Below are positions 49,417 to 58,437 of a stretch of DNA of 64,000 nt, piece after piece (position 1 is the first letter of the stretch; each line of letters begins with the position of its first letter). The DNA is taken from contig CAVANO010000021.1 in assembly GCA_963590165.1 (NCBI GenBank), positions 98,979 through 162,978 of the forward strand. The letters run 5' to 3'. The DNA comes from UBA11524 sp963590165. Its GTDB lineage: Bacteria; Bacillota; Clostridia; Christensenellales; Aristaeellaceae. The position numbers were made by a program, and so were the translations under genes. The notes below the pieces were generated by a model. The model saw only the letters and a list, made by a program, of their open reading frames with translations. It searched no databases and was not told where the DNA came from.

Positions 49417-50751
49417 ATGGCCAAGCCACTTGTTGCCATCGTTGGCCGCCCCAACGTCGGCAAATCTACATTTTTTAACCGCATTGCCGGAAAGCGCATT
49501 TCCATTGTCGAGGACACGCCCGGCGTAACCCGCGACCGCATCTACGCGGATGTGGAATGGCAGAATCGCCGTTTCACGTTGATTGATACCGGCGGCATCG
49601 ATCCGCGCAGCGATGATGTGCTGCTCTCGCAGATGCGCCGTCAGGCAGAAATCGCCATGGACACGGCCGATGTCATCTGCTTCTTCGCGGATGGCCGCGA
49701 CGGGCTGACTGATGATGACCGCGAGGTTGCAAATCTGCTCCGCAAGACAAAAAAACCGCTCCTGCTGGTCGTCAATAAGGTTGACCATATCAGCATGAAC
49801 GACATCATCTACGAGTTCTATGAGCTTGGCATCGGTGACCCCATCGCCATCAGCGCCGCCAACATGCTGGGTCTCGGTGACCTGCTGCAAGCCATCTGCG
49901 ACAAACTGCCGCCGGCGAAGGCTGATGAACTGAACGAGGAGGATCATGTGCTGCAGCTGGCCGTTGTCGGGCGTCCGAACGTTGGCAAGTCCTCGCTTGT
50001 CAACCGTCTTGTCGGCAGCGAACGCACGATGGTATCCGATATTGCCGGTACGACGCGCGATGCCATCGACACGGTTTTCACGGTCAACGGCACGTCATAC
50101 AACATCATCGATACCGCCGGCATCCGCCGCAAGCGCGCCGTTGAGGAAGAAACGCTTGAGCGCTACAGTGTGCTGCGTTCCATTGCCGCCATCCGCCGCT
50201 GTGATGTCGCGCTGCTGCTCATCGATGCGCAGGACGGCGTAACCGAGCAGGACACGAAGATTGCCGGGCTCATCCGCGATGAAGGCAAGGCCGTGATCGT
50301 CGTTGTCAACAAGTGGGATGCCATCGAGAAGGATACCGGCACGCTCGAACAGTTCCGCAAAGAGGTGCTTGACGCGCTCAAATTCATGGATTACGCGCCC
50401 GTGCTGTTCCTGTCCGCCAAGACCGGTCAGCGCGTGAACACCGTCATCGATACGGTCGACCAGGTCTGGGCGCAGGCAAGCAAGCGCATCCCGACCGGCG
50501 TGCTCAACGATGTGCTGACTGACGCCACAGCCGACCTTCAGCCGCCTGCGACAAACGGTCGCCGCCTCAAAATCTACTACGTCACGCAGCAGGGTGTCTG
50601 CCCGCCGACCTTCATCTTCTTCGTCAACGAAGAGTCGCTGATGCATTTCGCCTATCAGCGTTATCTGGAGAACTACTTCCGCAAGACCTTCGACTTCACC
50701 GGCACGCCAATTCGTTTCATCCTGCGGGAAAAAACGAAGGAGGACAAATAA
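49417..50751 (+). CDS. der: Ribosome biogenesis GTPase Der (EngA)
   Basis: Protein of 444 residues with two consecutive GTPase domains and a C-terminal KH-like domain. First domain: 'GRPNVGKSTFFNRI', 'DTGG', 'NKVD'. Second domain (from about 177): 'GRPNVGKSSLVNRL', 'DTAG', 'NKWD', 'SAK'. The KH-like end is marked by 'PPTFIFFVNEESLMHFAYQRYLEN' in parts. Der is needed for 50S assembly. The ribosome site AGGAGG is 5 bases from the ATG. plsY follows after 3 bp. Confidence 0.97.
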   Translation: MAKPLVAIVGRPNVGKSTFFNRIAGKRISIVEDTPGVTRDRIYADVEWQNRRFTLIDTGGIDPRSDDVLLSQMRRQAEIAMDTADVICFFADGRDGLTDDDREVANLLRKTKKPLLLVVNKVDHISMNDIIYEFYELGIGDPIAISAANMLGLGDLLQAICDKLPPAKADELNEEDHVLQLAVVGRPNVGKSSLVNRLVGSERTMVSDIAGTTRDAIDTVFTVNGTSYNIIDTAGIRRKRAVEEETLERYSVLRSIAAIRRCDVALLLIDAQDGVTEQDTKIAGLIRDEGKAVIVVVNKWDAIEKDTGTLEQFRKEVLDALKFMDYAPVLFLSAKTGQRVNTVIDTVDQVWAQASKRIPTGVLNDVLTDATADLQPPATNGRRLKIYYVTQQGVCPPTFIFFVNEESLMHFAYQRYLENYFRKTFDFTGTPIRFILREKTKEDK

Positions 50752-50754
50752 GCC

Positions 50755-51357
50755 ATGGATGCTCTTTGCTATATTGCCATTGCAGTCATTGCGTATCTGC
50801 TCGGCTCGATTTCGACCGGCATAATTGTCTCCAAGGCGATGGGCGGTCCTGACCTGCACAAGGTCGGCAGCGGCAACACTGGCGCAACAAATGCCCTGCG
50901 CACAATGGGCAAAAAAGGCGGTGCGCTCGTTTTTGCCGGCGATGTCATCAAGGCGCTGCTGGCATGTCTAGTCGGTCGGCTCTGGATGGGACAGTACGGT
51001 GCAATGCTCGCCGGACTCTGCGTCGTCATCGGGCACAACTGGCCGGTGTTCTACGGCTTCAAGGGCGGCAAGGGTGTCAGCAGCACCTGCGGCGTCATGC
51101 TGATGACCTTCTGGTGGCAGGCAATCATCTGCTACGTCATTGCCATCGCGACGATTGCTGTAACAAAGTTTGTATCCGTCGGCTCAATGGTGCTGACAGT
51201 GCTGTTCGCCATCATCGTGACCGTCACGAATTGGGGCAACTGGCTGTTCATCGCCTGGGTTTGGGTCATGGCAGGGCTGTGCGTCTATCGGCACCATGGG
51301 AACATTGCCCGTCTGCTTCAAGGCACGGAACGCAAGCTTGGGGCTAAGGAAAAGTAA
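50755..51357 (+). CDS. plsY: Glycerol-3-phosphate acyltransferase PlsY
   Basis: Protein of 200 residues with five membrane helices that transfers an acyl group from acyl phosphate to glycerol-3-phosphate at the start of phospholipid synthesis. Motif 1 'GSISTGIIVSKAMGGPDL', motif 2 'SGNTGATNALRTMGKKGG' and motif 3 'HNWPVFYGFKGGKGVSS' (read in parts) are all intact. Der-plsY adjacency is common in Clostridia. Confidence 0.96.
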   Translation: MDALCYIAIAVIAYLLGSISTGIIVSKAMGGPDLHKVGSGNTGATNALRTMGKKGGALVFAGDVIKALLACLVGRLWMGQYGAMLAGLCVVIGHNWPVFYGFKGGKGVSSTCGVMLMTFWWQAIICYVIAIATIAVTKFVSVGSMVLTVLFAIIVTVTNWGNWLFIAWVWVMAGLCVYRHHGNIARLLQGTERKLGAKEK

Positions 51358-51402
51358 AAAAACAGGCACTGCGGAGCAACATCTCGCAGTGTCTGTTTTT
51401 TA
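51356..51402 (+). terminator. Bidirectional terminator between plsY and nth
   Basis: AACAGGCACTGCG pairs with CGCAGTGTCTGTT with one G-U; A tract before and TTTTTT after. It serves both convergent transcripts. Confidence 0.9.
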
Positions 51403-52023
51403 TTGACCTTTTGCCGCCTTGCACCACATGCGCAGCGTGCACTCGCCGCACAAAGGGTGCTGTGCCTTGCACACGCGCCGTCCATGGAAAATCAGCTGAT
51501 GATGCGCATCGTTCCACTTGTCCCGCGGAATCAGCGCACAGAGCTGTTCCTCCGTTTTCCGCACATCCGGCGCCTCTGCCAGCCCGAGCCGATTGCTGAC
51601 GCGGAACACATGCGTATCCACCGGCATTGCTGGAATCCTGAACGCCGCAAGCATCACGACATTCGCCGTCTTTCGCCCGACGCCCGGCAGGCGCGTCAGC
51701 TCCTCCATTGTTCGCGGCACCTCGCCGCCGTACTCGCTCATAATCATCCGGCATGCGGCGATGATGTGCCCTGCCTTGCTCTTGAAGCCGCAGCTCTTCA
51801 CCATCGGGAACAGCTCCGCTTCCTCCGCCTCAGCCATGCTCTTCACGTCGGGGAAACGTGCAAACACAGCCGGTGTCACCTTGTTGACCTGCTTGTCGGT
51901 GCACTGTGCAGACAGCATGACGGCGACCAGCGTCTCATACGGGCTTGCAAAATTCAGCTCCGGCTTCGGCTGCGGATACAACCGGTCAAGCTCCTGCAGA
52001 ATCAGCCCTTGCTCTTCCGTCAT
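51400..52023 (-). CDS. nth: Endonuclease III
   Basis: Protein of 207 residues, a DNA glycosylase/AP lyase for oxidised pyrimidines. The helix-hairpin-helix with catalytic Lys and Asp is 'LPGVGRKTANVVMLAAF' followed by 'VDTHVFRVSNRLG'. The [4Fe-4S] ligands at the C-terminus follow C-x6-C-x2-C-x5-C ('CKAQHPLCGECTLRMWC'). It follows folT by 15 bp, so it is probably co-transcribed under the folate riboswitch, an odd pairing that may reflect simple proximity. Confidence 0.96.
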   Translation of the reverse strand: MTEEQGLILQELDRLYPQPKPELNFASPYETLVAVMLSAQCTDKQVNKVTPAVFARFPDVKSMAEAEEAELFPMVKSCGFKSKAGHIIAACRMIMSEYGGEVPRTMEELTRLPGVGRKTANVVMLAAFRIPAMPVDTHVFRVSNRLGLAEAPDVRKTEEQLCALIPRDKWNDAHHQLIFHGRRVCKAQHPLCGECTLRMWCKAAKGQ

Positions 52024-52038
52024 CGCAATTTCCTCCCA

Positions 52039-52590
52039 TCAGCATTTCATCATCGACTTCGGCAGACGTTCCGTCACCCGCCCGAGCAGCAGGAGCAGGA
52101 TCACCTTCAGCGGGCACTCAATCACATTCGTCAGCACACGCACGGGCAGTTTCGCCCAGAAGGTCTTGCGGTACAGCAGGTACGTCCAGACGGAATTCAG
52201 CCCGATTTCTCCCAACAGAATCACGGGCACGATGCACAGAACCGCACGCTTCCAATTCAGTTCCCTGCGGTAGAGCACCAGCCCATACCAGCAGCCGGAA
52301 AGCAGCGCCGTCAGCGTATAGCCCGGAAAATATGCGCCGTAAGCGTAATTGAACATAAGAAAATTCACGAGATCGCCCAATGCGCCGGTCATCGCGCCGT
52401 ACATAGGGCCCATCATCGCGCCTGCCAGTGCAATCGGCAGAAAGCCGACAATGCTCAGCCGCACCTCCGGCGTAAACTGTACGCTGAACCGCCCCAAAAC
52501 AACATTCAGCGCGACCATCATCGCCAGCAGCACCATCCGCTTTGTGGAAATCTGTGTCCACGAGCGGTCGAAGCCTTCATTTTTGATCAT
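52039..52590 (-). CDS. folT: Folate ECF transporter substrate-binding membrane subunit
   Basis: Protein of 183 residues with about five to six membrane helices, an S component of energy-coupling-factor transporters. The segments 'VRLSIVGFLPIALAGAMMGP' and 'GALGDLVNFLMF' fit the FolT group. The assignment to folate is strongly supported by the tetrahydrofolate riboswitch directly upstream. The ATG at 52590 has AGGAGG 10 bases upstream. The shared EcfA/EcfT energising module is not in this window. Confidence 0.93.
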   Translation of the reverse strand: MIKNEGFDRSWTQISTKRMVLLAMMVALNVVLGRFSVQFTPEVRLSIVGFLPIALAGAMMGPMYGAMTGALGDLVNFLMFNYAYGAYFPGYTLTALLSGCWYGLVLYRRELNWKRAVLCIVPVILLGEIGLNSVWTYLLYRKTFWAKLPVRVLTNVIECPLKVILLLLLGRVTERLPKSMMKC

Positions 52591-52593
52591 ACG

Positions 52594-52637
52594 AAAAAAG
52601 CCTCCTTCACGAGATGTTACCGCAACTCGCAGGAGGC
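52594..52637 (-). terminator. Expression-platform terminator of the THF riboswitch
   Basis: GCCTCCT (52637-52631) pairs with AGGAGGC (52606-52600), extended by CGAG/CTCG inside, then TTTTTT. The 3' arm contains the folT ribosome site AGGAGG, so the same hairpin can stop transcription and hide the translation start. Confidence 0.88.
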
Positions 52638-52648
52638 AGCACCAAGAC

Positions 52649-52753
52649 AGCGGGATGCGCCGAATCCACCGCGCGCCGATTTGACGGCAGCTTCGTTTCA
52701 TGACAACTCCCCGTTCATGAACACTTAACGCGGATTCAGCTACTCTGCCCGAT
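52649..52753 (-). promoter_or_regulatory. Tetrahydrofolate (THF-I) riboswitch
   Basis: The minus strand carries the conserved core in order: AGAGTAG, CGCGTTAAGTG, ACGAAGC, GCGCGGTGG and GCATCC. The closing stem is ATCGGG/CCCGCT. P2 pairs GAATCCGCG with GCGGTGGATTC. This matches the folT-type THF riboswitch and lies between a good promoter and the folT terminator hairpin. Confidence 0.95.
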
Positions 52754-52772
52754 GCGAATCACAGGCAAGACC

Positions 52773-52801
52773 ATTGTACGCCCATTTATCGAAAAGTGCA
52801 A
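52773..52801 (-). promoter_or_regulatory. Promoter of the folT-nth transcript
   Basis: Minus-strand TTGCAC (52796-52801), 17-bp spacer, TACAAT (52773-52778). The start point would be about 52766, just before the riboswitch. Confidence 0.82.
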
Positions 52802-52805
52802 GTCC

Positions 52806-53339
52806 TTATTTCAGCAGGATAATCGAAACGATTTCCAGCGCCGCTTCCAGAATAATCGACACACCGATGAACACCCACACGACATTCATCGCGAAGCCGG
52901 GATTCAGCAGAATCAGCAATGCAATCAGCAATGCGAGCAATGCAGACACTGCCGGATAATACCAGCGAATGCGGCTCAGACGGAGAATATCCACCGTGCA
53001 CTGCACCTTATACGCGGCGAGCACCAGCAGGGCAATCGCATAAATCCACGTCACGACCGGCAGAGCCGCAATAATCACACCGCACTGCGTCACGCAGAGG
53101 ACGCCGAGGATGATCATCAGGATGCCCTTGAAAAGCAGTTGCTTCATCGCCATGCTTTCCGCTTCGCCGATGAAGTAGAGCACCGTGCAGACCACACCAG
53201 CAATCAGCAGGCAAATGCCGACTGCGGTGATAAAGATGGATGTCACGCGATCCGGATTAATGAGCAGGAGCACACCCAGTGCAATTTCCGCCACGCAGAG
53301 CAGAATATTCCCGATTTTCGATGACAATAGCTTTTTCAC
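52806..53339 (-). CDS. HdeD-like DUF308 membrane protein
   Basis: Protein of 177 residues with six short hydrophobic helices in three repeated pairs ('NILLCVAEIALGVLLLINP', 'GILMIILGVLCVTQCGVI', 'VSALLALLIALLILLNPGF'), the pattern of DUF308/HdeD proteins. In enterics HdeD is linked to acid stress; the function here is unknown. The start is GTG with GGGGAG upstream. It lies 22 bp after ftsH without a clear terminator, so it is probably the second gene of that transcript. Confidence 0.87.
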   Translation of the reverse strand: MKKLLSSKIGNILLCVAEIALGVLLLINPDRVTSIFITAVGICLLIAGVVCTVLYFIGEAESMAMKQLLFKGILMIILGVLCVTQCGVIIAALPVVTWIYAIALLVLAAYKVQCTVDILRLSRIRWYYPAVSALLALLIALLILLNPGFAMNVVWVFIGVSIILEAALEIVSIILLK

Positions 53340-53361
53340 ACAAAACTCCCCTTTTCTTCTG

Positions 53362-55200
53362 TTATGCTGCGTTCAGAATCGTCATGAACTCATCGCCCGT
53401 GATGGTTTCCTTCTCGTAGAGATGCTTGGACAGCTCATCGAGCTTCGCGCGGTTCGCCATCAGAATTTCAATAGCCTTCTGATGTTGCTCCTTCACAACA
53501 TTAACGACCAGCTCATCAATCTTGGACTGTGTTTCGGCAGAGCAGCTCAGGGACGTGTCGCCGCCCAGATAGGCGTTCTCGACTGATTCCATCGCAACCA
53601 TGCCGAATTCGCTGCTCATGCCGTAACGGGTAATCATCGCGCGAGCCAGCTTTGTCGCCTGCTCGATATCATTCGACGCACCCGTTGTCACCGAGCCGAA
53701 CACAATTTCCTCCGCCGCGCGGCCAGCCGTCAGCGTTGCAATCTTGTTGATGATTTCTTCCTTCGTCATCAGGTAATGGTTGCCCTCATCCACCTGCATC
53801 GTATAGCCGAGTGCACCGGATGTACGCGGCACAATGGTGATTTTCTGCACCGGCGCGGAATGGCTCTGGAGCGCAGCCACCATTGCATGACCGATTTCGT
53901 GGTACGCAACAATGCTCTTTTCGCGATCCGTCAGGATGGCATTCTTCTTCTGGTAGCCTGCAATAACGACTTCGATGGATTCCTCCATATCGGACTGGGA
54001 CGCTGCTGTGCGGTGATTGCGCACGGCACGCAACGCAGCCTCATTGACGATGTTCGCCAGCTCAGCACCGGATGCGCCGGATGCCATACGGGCAATCTGC
54101 GCGTAATTGATGTCCGGTTCCGTCTTAATCTTCTTGGCATGGACGCGCAGAATCGCTTCACGTCCCTGCAAGTCAGGCAGTTCGACCGGCACGCGGCGGT
54201 CAAAACGGCCAGGGCGCGTCAGTGCCGGGTCAAGCGAATCCGGACGGTTCGTCGCTGCCAGAATGATGACGCCGTTGCTACCCTCAAAGCCGTCCATTTC
54301 CGTCAGCAGCTGATTGAGCGTCTGCTCACGTTCATCGTTTCCGCCGAATTTGCCGCCGTCGCGCTTCTTACCGATGGCATCAATTTCGTCAATGAACACA
54401 ATGCACGGTGCCTTCTCCTTTGCCTGCTTGAACAGGTCGCGCACCTTGCTTGCGCCCATGCCGACAAACATCTCGACAAACTCAGAGCCGGAAATGGAGA
54501 AGAACGGCACGTTTGCCTCGCCTGCCACTGCCTTTGCCAGCATCGTTTTGCCGGTGCCGGGCGGGCCGACAAGCAGAATGCCTTTCGGCATCGATGCACC
54601 GATATCGCGATACTTGCTCGGATCATGCAGGTAATCGACAATCTCGCTCAGGGCTTCCTTCGCCTCGTCCTCGCCTGCCACATCATCAAACTTGATGCTG
54701 CCTGCACTGTCCTTGACGTAAACCTTCGCGCTGGAATTGCCCATGCCGAAGGACATCGAGCCTTTGCCGCCGCCCATGCGCTTCATCATCTGACGCATCA
54801 GCAACTGACCAACCAGTACCATCAGCGCCATCGGGAGCACAAAGGAGAGGAAGAAGGACAGAATCGGGGATGTCTCCTCCACAATTTCCTTATCAAAGAT
54901 AACATTATGCTCCGACAGGCGGTTTGTCAGGTCGGGGTCATCCATGCGGCCTGTCCGGTAATAGACCGCCGCGTTCTTTTCAGCATCCGCCTTGGTGACA
55001 AACAGGATTTGGTTATCCTGCACCTGCACCTGGTAGATTTGGTTATCTTCCGTCATCTGGATGAACGTGCCGTAGTCAACATACTGCACGCTGACGCTGT
55101 TAAACAGCGGGACGAGCACAGTGTTAATCAGCACGACAATCAAAATCGCCACTAAGTAGTACACAATCAGCGGCTTTTTGGGGGCTTTCACTTCGTTCAT
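53362..55200 (-). CDS. ftsH: ATP-dependent zinc metalloprotease FtsH
   Basis: Protein of 612 residues with two N-terminal membrane helices (about 10-32 and 112-133) around an extracytoplasmic domain, an AAA+ ATPase and an M41 peptidase. Walker A 'GPPGTGKT' is at 212-219, Walker B 'VFIDEIDAIG' near 268-277, the second region of homology 'ATNRPDSLDPALTRPGRFDRR' (parts) near 316-336, and the zinc motif HEIGH at 434-438. FtsH degrades misfolded membrane proteins. A TAGAAT box sits about 35 bases upstream of its GGGAGG site, but no good -35 is visible. Confidence 0.97.
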   Translation of the reverse strand: MNEVKAPKKPLIVYYLVAILIVVLINTVLVPLFNSVSVQYVDYGTFIQMTEDNQIYQVQVQDNQILFVTKADAEKNAAVYYRTGRMDDPDLTNRLSEHNVIFDKEIVEETSPILSFFLSFVLPMALMVLVGQLLMRQMMKRMGGGKGSMSFGMGNSSAKVYVKDSAGSIKFDDVAGEDEAKEALSEIVDYLHDPSKYRDIGASMPKGILLVGPPGTGKTMLAKAVAGEANVPFFSISGSEFVEMFVGMGASKVRDLFKQAKEKAPCIVFIDEIDAIGKKRDGGKFGGNDEREQTLNQLLTEMDGFEGSNGVIILAATNRPDSLDPALTRPGRFDRRVPVELPDLQGREAILRVHAKKIKTEPDINYAQIARMASGASGAELANIVNEAALRAVRNHRTAASQSDMEESIEVVIAGYQKKNAILTDREKSIVAYHEIGHAMVAALQSHSAPVQKITIVPRTSGALGYTMQVDEGNHYLMTKEEIINKIATLTAGRAAEEIVFGSVTTGASNDIEQATKLARAMITRYGMSSEFGMVAMESVENAYLGGDTSLSCSAETQSKIDELVVNVVKEQHQKAIEILMANRAKLDELSKHLYEKETITGDEFMTILNAA

Positions 55201-55274
55201 TGTTGTTCCTCCCTTCCAACATCGCCATTCTACAGCATGAATATGAACTCAGTTTGTCTTTTCCTGACCTTTGT

Positions 55275-55306
55275 AAAAAAAGACGGCGGAATTTTGCACC
55301 GCCGCC
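55275..55306 (-). terminator. Intrinsic terminator of the asd-dapA-dapB operon
   Basis: GGCGGCGG pairs with CCGCCGTC on the minus strand, then seven T. It lies about 10 bases beyond the dapB stop. Confidence 0.9.
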
Positions 55307-55315
55307 CATGTGGGC

Positions 55316-56074
55316 TTACAATTTGCCCACAACATCGTCCATATTGTAGTTACCCGGCTTCTGATTCATCAGAAATTCAGCCGCACGAAGCGCACCCGCA
55401 GCGAAAACGCCGCGGTTTTCCGCGCTGTGGCTGATCCGGATGCGCTCGCCCGTGCCGAAGAAGCACACTTCATGCTCACCAGTCACCGTACCGCCGCGCA
55501 GCGCATGCACGCCGATTTCCTGATGCTGCCGCTTGCTGTTGCGCCCGTGACGCCCGTAGACCGCCTCGCGCTCATCAGGATACGCCGATTTGACGGCATC
55601 AAGCAGCATCAGTGCCGTGCCGGACGGTGCATCAAGTTTGCGGTTGTGGTGCGCTTCGACAATTTCCACGTCAAACACATCGCCCAGCACGCCTGCCGCC
55701 TTCTTCACCAAGGAACGGAGCAGTGCAATGCCGAGGCTCATGTTGCCGGAGCGGAAAATCGGCACGACCTTCGAGGCTTCCTCGACTGCCGCAAGCTGCT
55801 CTTCCGTCAGACCGGTCGATGCGATGACGACCGGCACGCGGTACTTCGTGGCGTAGTCGAGTACGTTTGCGCCCGGCATCCAGTTGGAGAAGTCAATCAC
55901 GACATCCGCTGCCGGTGCCTCATCGTACGTCTTATAGAGCGGAAAATCCGGCTGATACGGTGCAACACCGGCTGCAATATCAACGCCGCAAACGATCTCA
56001 ATGCCATTTGCCTTGGCTTGCGCTGCCACTTCACGACCCATATAGCCGCATGCGCCGCTGATGAGAATCTTCAT
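55316..56074 (-). CDS. dapB: 4-hydroxy-tetrahydrodipicolinate reductase
   Basis: Protein of 252 residues for the NAD(P)H-dependent second committed step of lysine and diaminopimelate synthesis. The nucleotide loop is 'ILISGACGYMGREVA'. The substrate loop 'EIVEAHHNRKLDAPSGTALML' (parts) holds the catalytic His and Lys, followed by 'GGTVTGEHEVCFFG'. It follows dapA by 12 bp. Confidence 0.97.
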   Translation of the reverse strand: MKILISGACGYMGREVAAQAKANGIEIVCGVDIAAGVAPYQPDFPLYKTYDEAPAADVVIDFSNWMPGANVLDYATKYRVPVVIASTGLTEEQLAAVEEASKVVPIFRSGNMSLGIALLRSLVKKAAGVLGDVFDVEIVEAHHNRKLDAPSGTALMLLDAVKSAYPDEREAVYGRHGRNSKRQHQEIGVHALRGGTVTGEHEVCFFGTGERIRISHSAENRGVFAAGALRAAEFLMNQKPGNYNMDDVVGKL

Positions 56075-56086
56075 GTTTTTTACTCC

Positions 56087-56968
56087 TTAAATCAGCTTCA
56101 GGCCGCGCATGATGTCAGCGAGCTTCTGACGGTTTGCGTCCTGCATGGGCACAAGCGGCAGACGCAGCTCATCACGGCAGACACCCATCAGGTTCAGCGC
56201 CGCCTTGCACGGAATCGGGTTCGTCTCGCTGAATAGCGCCTTAATCAGCGGCAGCAGCTCAAGCTGCATCTTCGCTGCTTCATCGTAGTGTCCTTCCAGC
56301 GCGAGATTGGTCATCTTGGTCGTTTCCGCCGGCATGACGTTGCTCAGCACAGAAATGACACCCTTGAAGCCCATCACCATCAGCGGCAGAATCAGGTCAT
56401 CATTGCCGCTGTAGAACGTTGCGTTGTCGCCGACGAGATTGATTTTCTCCATCGCCTGCACGACATCCGGATTTGCTTCCTTCACAGCGACCACCTGCGG
56501 CAGCGCGCAGATGCGCTGCAGCGTTGCAGGCAGGATGTTCACGCCCGTGCGGGACGGCACGTTGTACACGACAATCGGCAGGCTCGTCTTCGCAGCAATT
56601 TCGCTGTAGTGCGCAACAAGACCTTCCTGCGTCGTCTTGTTGTAGTAGGGCGTCACGCACAGCTGCGCATCCACGCCGAATTCCTTGACGGCATTTGCAG
56701 CATGGATCACCTCACGCGTGCAGTTGCTGCCCGTACCGGCAATGACGCATGCACGTCCCTTGACGCGCTCCGCCACAAAGCGCACAACCTCGATATGCTC
56801 CTCCCATGTCATGGTTGCAGGCTCGCCGGTGGTACCCGCTGCGACAAATGCCGTTACACCGCCTGCCAGCTGGCTCTCGATCAGCGCGTCAAACGCCTCC
56901 CAATCGACCGAACCGTCCTTGAAGGGCGTAATCAGCGCCGTACCGGTTCCCGTAAACAAAGGCTTCAT
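56087..56968 (-). CDS. dapA: 4-hydroxy-tetrahydrodipicolinate synthase
   Basis: Protein of 293 residues, a class I aldolase that condenses pyruvate with aspartate semialdehyde. Family marks are 'GTTGEPATMTWEEH', the catalytic Tyr in 'VVYNVPSRTGVNI' and the Schiff-base Lys in 'VVAVKEANPD'. It is encoded 28 bp after asd. Confidence 0.97.
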   Translation of the reverse strand: MKPLFTGTGTALITPFKDGSVDWEAFDALIESQLAGGVTAFVAAGTTGEPATMTWEEHIEVVRFVAERVKGRACVIAGTGSNCTREVIHAANAVKEFGVDAQLCVTPYYNKTTQEGLVAHYSEIAAKTSLPIVVYNVPSRTGVNILPATLQRICALPQVVAVKEANPDVVQAMEKINLVGDNATFYSGNDDLILPLMVMGFKGVISVLSNVMPAETTKMTNLALEGHYDEAAKMQLELLPLIKALFSETNPIPCKAALNLMGVCRDELRLPLVPMQDANRQKLADIMRGLKLI

Positions 56969-56996
56969 GATATTTCCTCCTCGATGATAGCGGCTC

Positions 56997-58085
56997 TTAT
57001 TCGCCGCGATGCTCGATATAACCCTTTCTGCAGAGCAGCTCCGCCGTCAGGATGCCGCCGCCGGCCGCACCGCGAACCGTGTTGTGGCTCAGGCAAACAA
57101 AGCGATAATCGAAAATCTTATCCTCGCGCAGACGGCCGATCGACACGCCGAAACCGTTCTGGAAGTCGCGATCCAGCCGCGTCTGCGGACGGGACGGATC
57201 CTCGAAATACTGCAGGAAGGGCTTCGGGGCACTCGGCAGCCCCAGGCGCTGCGCCTCAGTCTCATAATTCATCCAGCGTTCCTTAATCTGCTCGATGGTC
57301 GGCTTCTTCTTGAAGCTGACAGACACGGCTGCCATATGACCGTCGGAGCACGCCACACGCAGGCACTGCGCAGAGATCACCGGCAGCTGCGCATTGACAA
57401 TCTTACCGTCCTCAACGTGTCCCCACAGCTTGAGCGGCTCATTCTCGCTCTTTTCATCCTCGCCGCCGATGTACGGGATGACATTATCAACCATCTCCGG
57501 CCACGTGCGGAAGGTCTTGCCGGCGCCGGAAATTGCCTGATACGTGCACACGCTGACCTTGTCCGGCTCGAAGTCAAGCAGGGGCGTCAGGGCAGGCACA
57601 TAGCTCTGAATGGAGCAGTTCGGCTTCACAGCGATAAAGCCGCGCTTCGTGCCGAGACGCTTGCGCTGCGCTTCGATGACGGCGAGATGATCCGCATTGA
57701 TTTCCGGCACGACCATCGGCACGTCCTCAATACCGCGGCATGCGCTGTTGTTGCTCACGACCGGGATTTCATGCTTGGCGTATGCTTCCTCCATCGCGCG
57801 GATTTCATCCTTCTTCATGTCCACAGCGCAGAACACGAAATCGACATGCTTACCAACCTCATCAATGTCCATGGCGTTGACAACGGTCATGTTCGCGACC
57901 TTTTCCGGAATCGCCCAGTCGAATGCCCAGCGGTCGCCCACTGCCTCGCGGTACGTCTTGCCCGCGCTGCGGCCGGATGCTGCCACGCAGTTCACCTCAA
58001 ACCACGGATGATTTGCCAGGAGCGAGATAAACCGCTGCCCGACCATGCCCGTTGCGCCCACAATGCCTACACGATACTTTTCCAT
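56997..58085 (-). CDS. asd: Aspartate-semialdehyde dehydrogenase
   Basis: Protein of 362 residues of the archaeal/fungal-type ASADH group. It has the NADP loop 'GIVGATGMVGQRF', the active-site Cys in 'VKPNCSIQSY' and the catalytic His in 'ACSDGHMAAVSV'. It reduces aspartyl phosphate to the semialdehyde shared by lysine, threonine and methionine synthesis. The ATG at 58085 has GGAGG 8 bases upstream; longer in-frame starts lie in the riboswitch platform. The operon asd-dapA-dapB is under a lysine riboswitch. Confidence 0.96.
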   Translation of the reverse strand: MEKYRVGIVGATGMVGQRFISLLANHPWFEVNCVAASGRSAGKTYREAVGDRWAFDWAIPEKVANMTVVNAMDIDEVGKHVDFVFCAVDMKKDEIRAMEEAYAKHEIPVVSNNSACRGIEDVPMVVPEINADHLAVIEAQRKRLGTKRGFIAVKPNCSIQSYVPALTPLLDFEPDKVSVCTYQAISGAGKTFRTWPEMVDNVIPYIGGEDEKSENEPLKLWGHVEDGKIVNAQLPVISAQCLRVACSDGHMAAVSVSFKKKPTIEQIKERWMNYETEAQRLGLPSAPKPFLQYFEDPSRPQTRLDRDFQNGFGVSIGRLREDKIFDYRFVCLSHNTVRGAAGGGILTAELLCRKGYIEHRGE

Positions 58086-58119
58086 ACTGCTGTCCTCCAT
58101 CCAACTTTGTGTCTGATTC

Positions 58120-58155
58120 AAAAAAAGCCACCACAAGCGATGCATGCGGTGCGCC
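58120..58155 (-). terminator. Expression-platform terminator of the lysine riboswitch
   Basis: Minus-strand GC-CACCGCATGC pairs with GCTTGTGGTGGC (one bulge, one mismatch, loop ATC), followed by seven T. It stands between the aptamer and asd. Confidence 0.78.
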
Positions 58156-58237
58156 AAGCCCCTGTCAGCCATGATGCAGCGCACAACACGCCGCCAATGC
58201 ATCAACTGAATACCGCTTCATTGCGGTCAGAGGCCTT

Positions 58238-58406
58238 GAATCAGCGCTCCGCCGGATGCTCTCCGATGACAGTTCCGAATCCGTTCGACCCGCAACCAAG
58301 AGCAGACCTTGGCGTTCTTCCGCTCTTTCGGCGCCTGTTCCCTTCCCACGGTCTCGTCAGCTGCCAGCCTCCGCCGCGGTACACGAATCACGCGCACCTC
58401 TGATTC
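58238..58406 (-). promoter_or_regulatory. Lysine riboswitch (L box)
   Basis: A 169-nt aptamer closed by GAATCAG (58406-58400) and CTGATTC (58244-58238). The conserved core is present in order on the minus strand: AGAGGTGCG next to P1, GGGAAGG with GCGCCGAA in the middle, and ACTGTCATCGGAGAG near the 3' side, followed by GGAGCGC. The genes downstream make lysine, as expected for an OFF switch. Confidence 0.93.
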
Positions 58407-58437
58407 ATTCCTTATTTGACTATGGACTACCATTGCT

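Noticed and set aside
58086..58205. N-terminal extension of aspartate-semialdehyde dehydrogenase
   Set aside because: The frame is open upstream, but it lies in the riboswitch expression platform, adds a non-family leader and lacks a ribosome site, whereas the ATG at 58085 has one.
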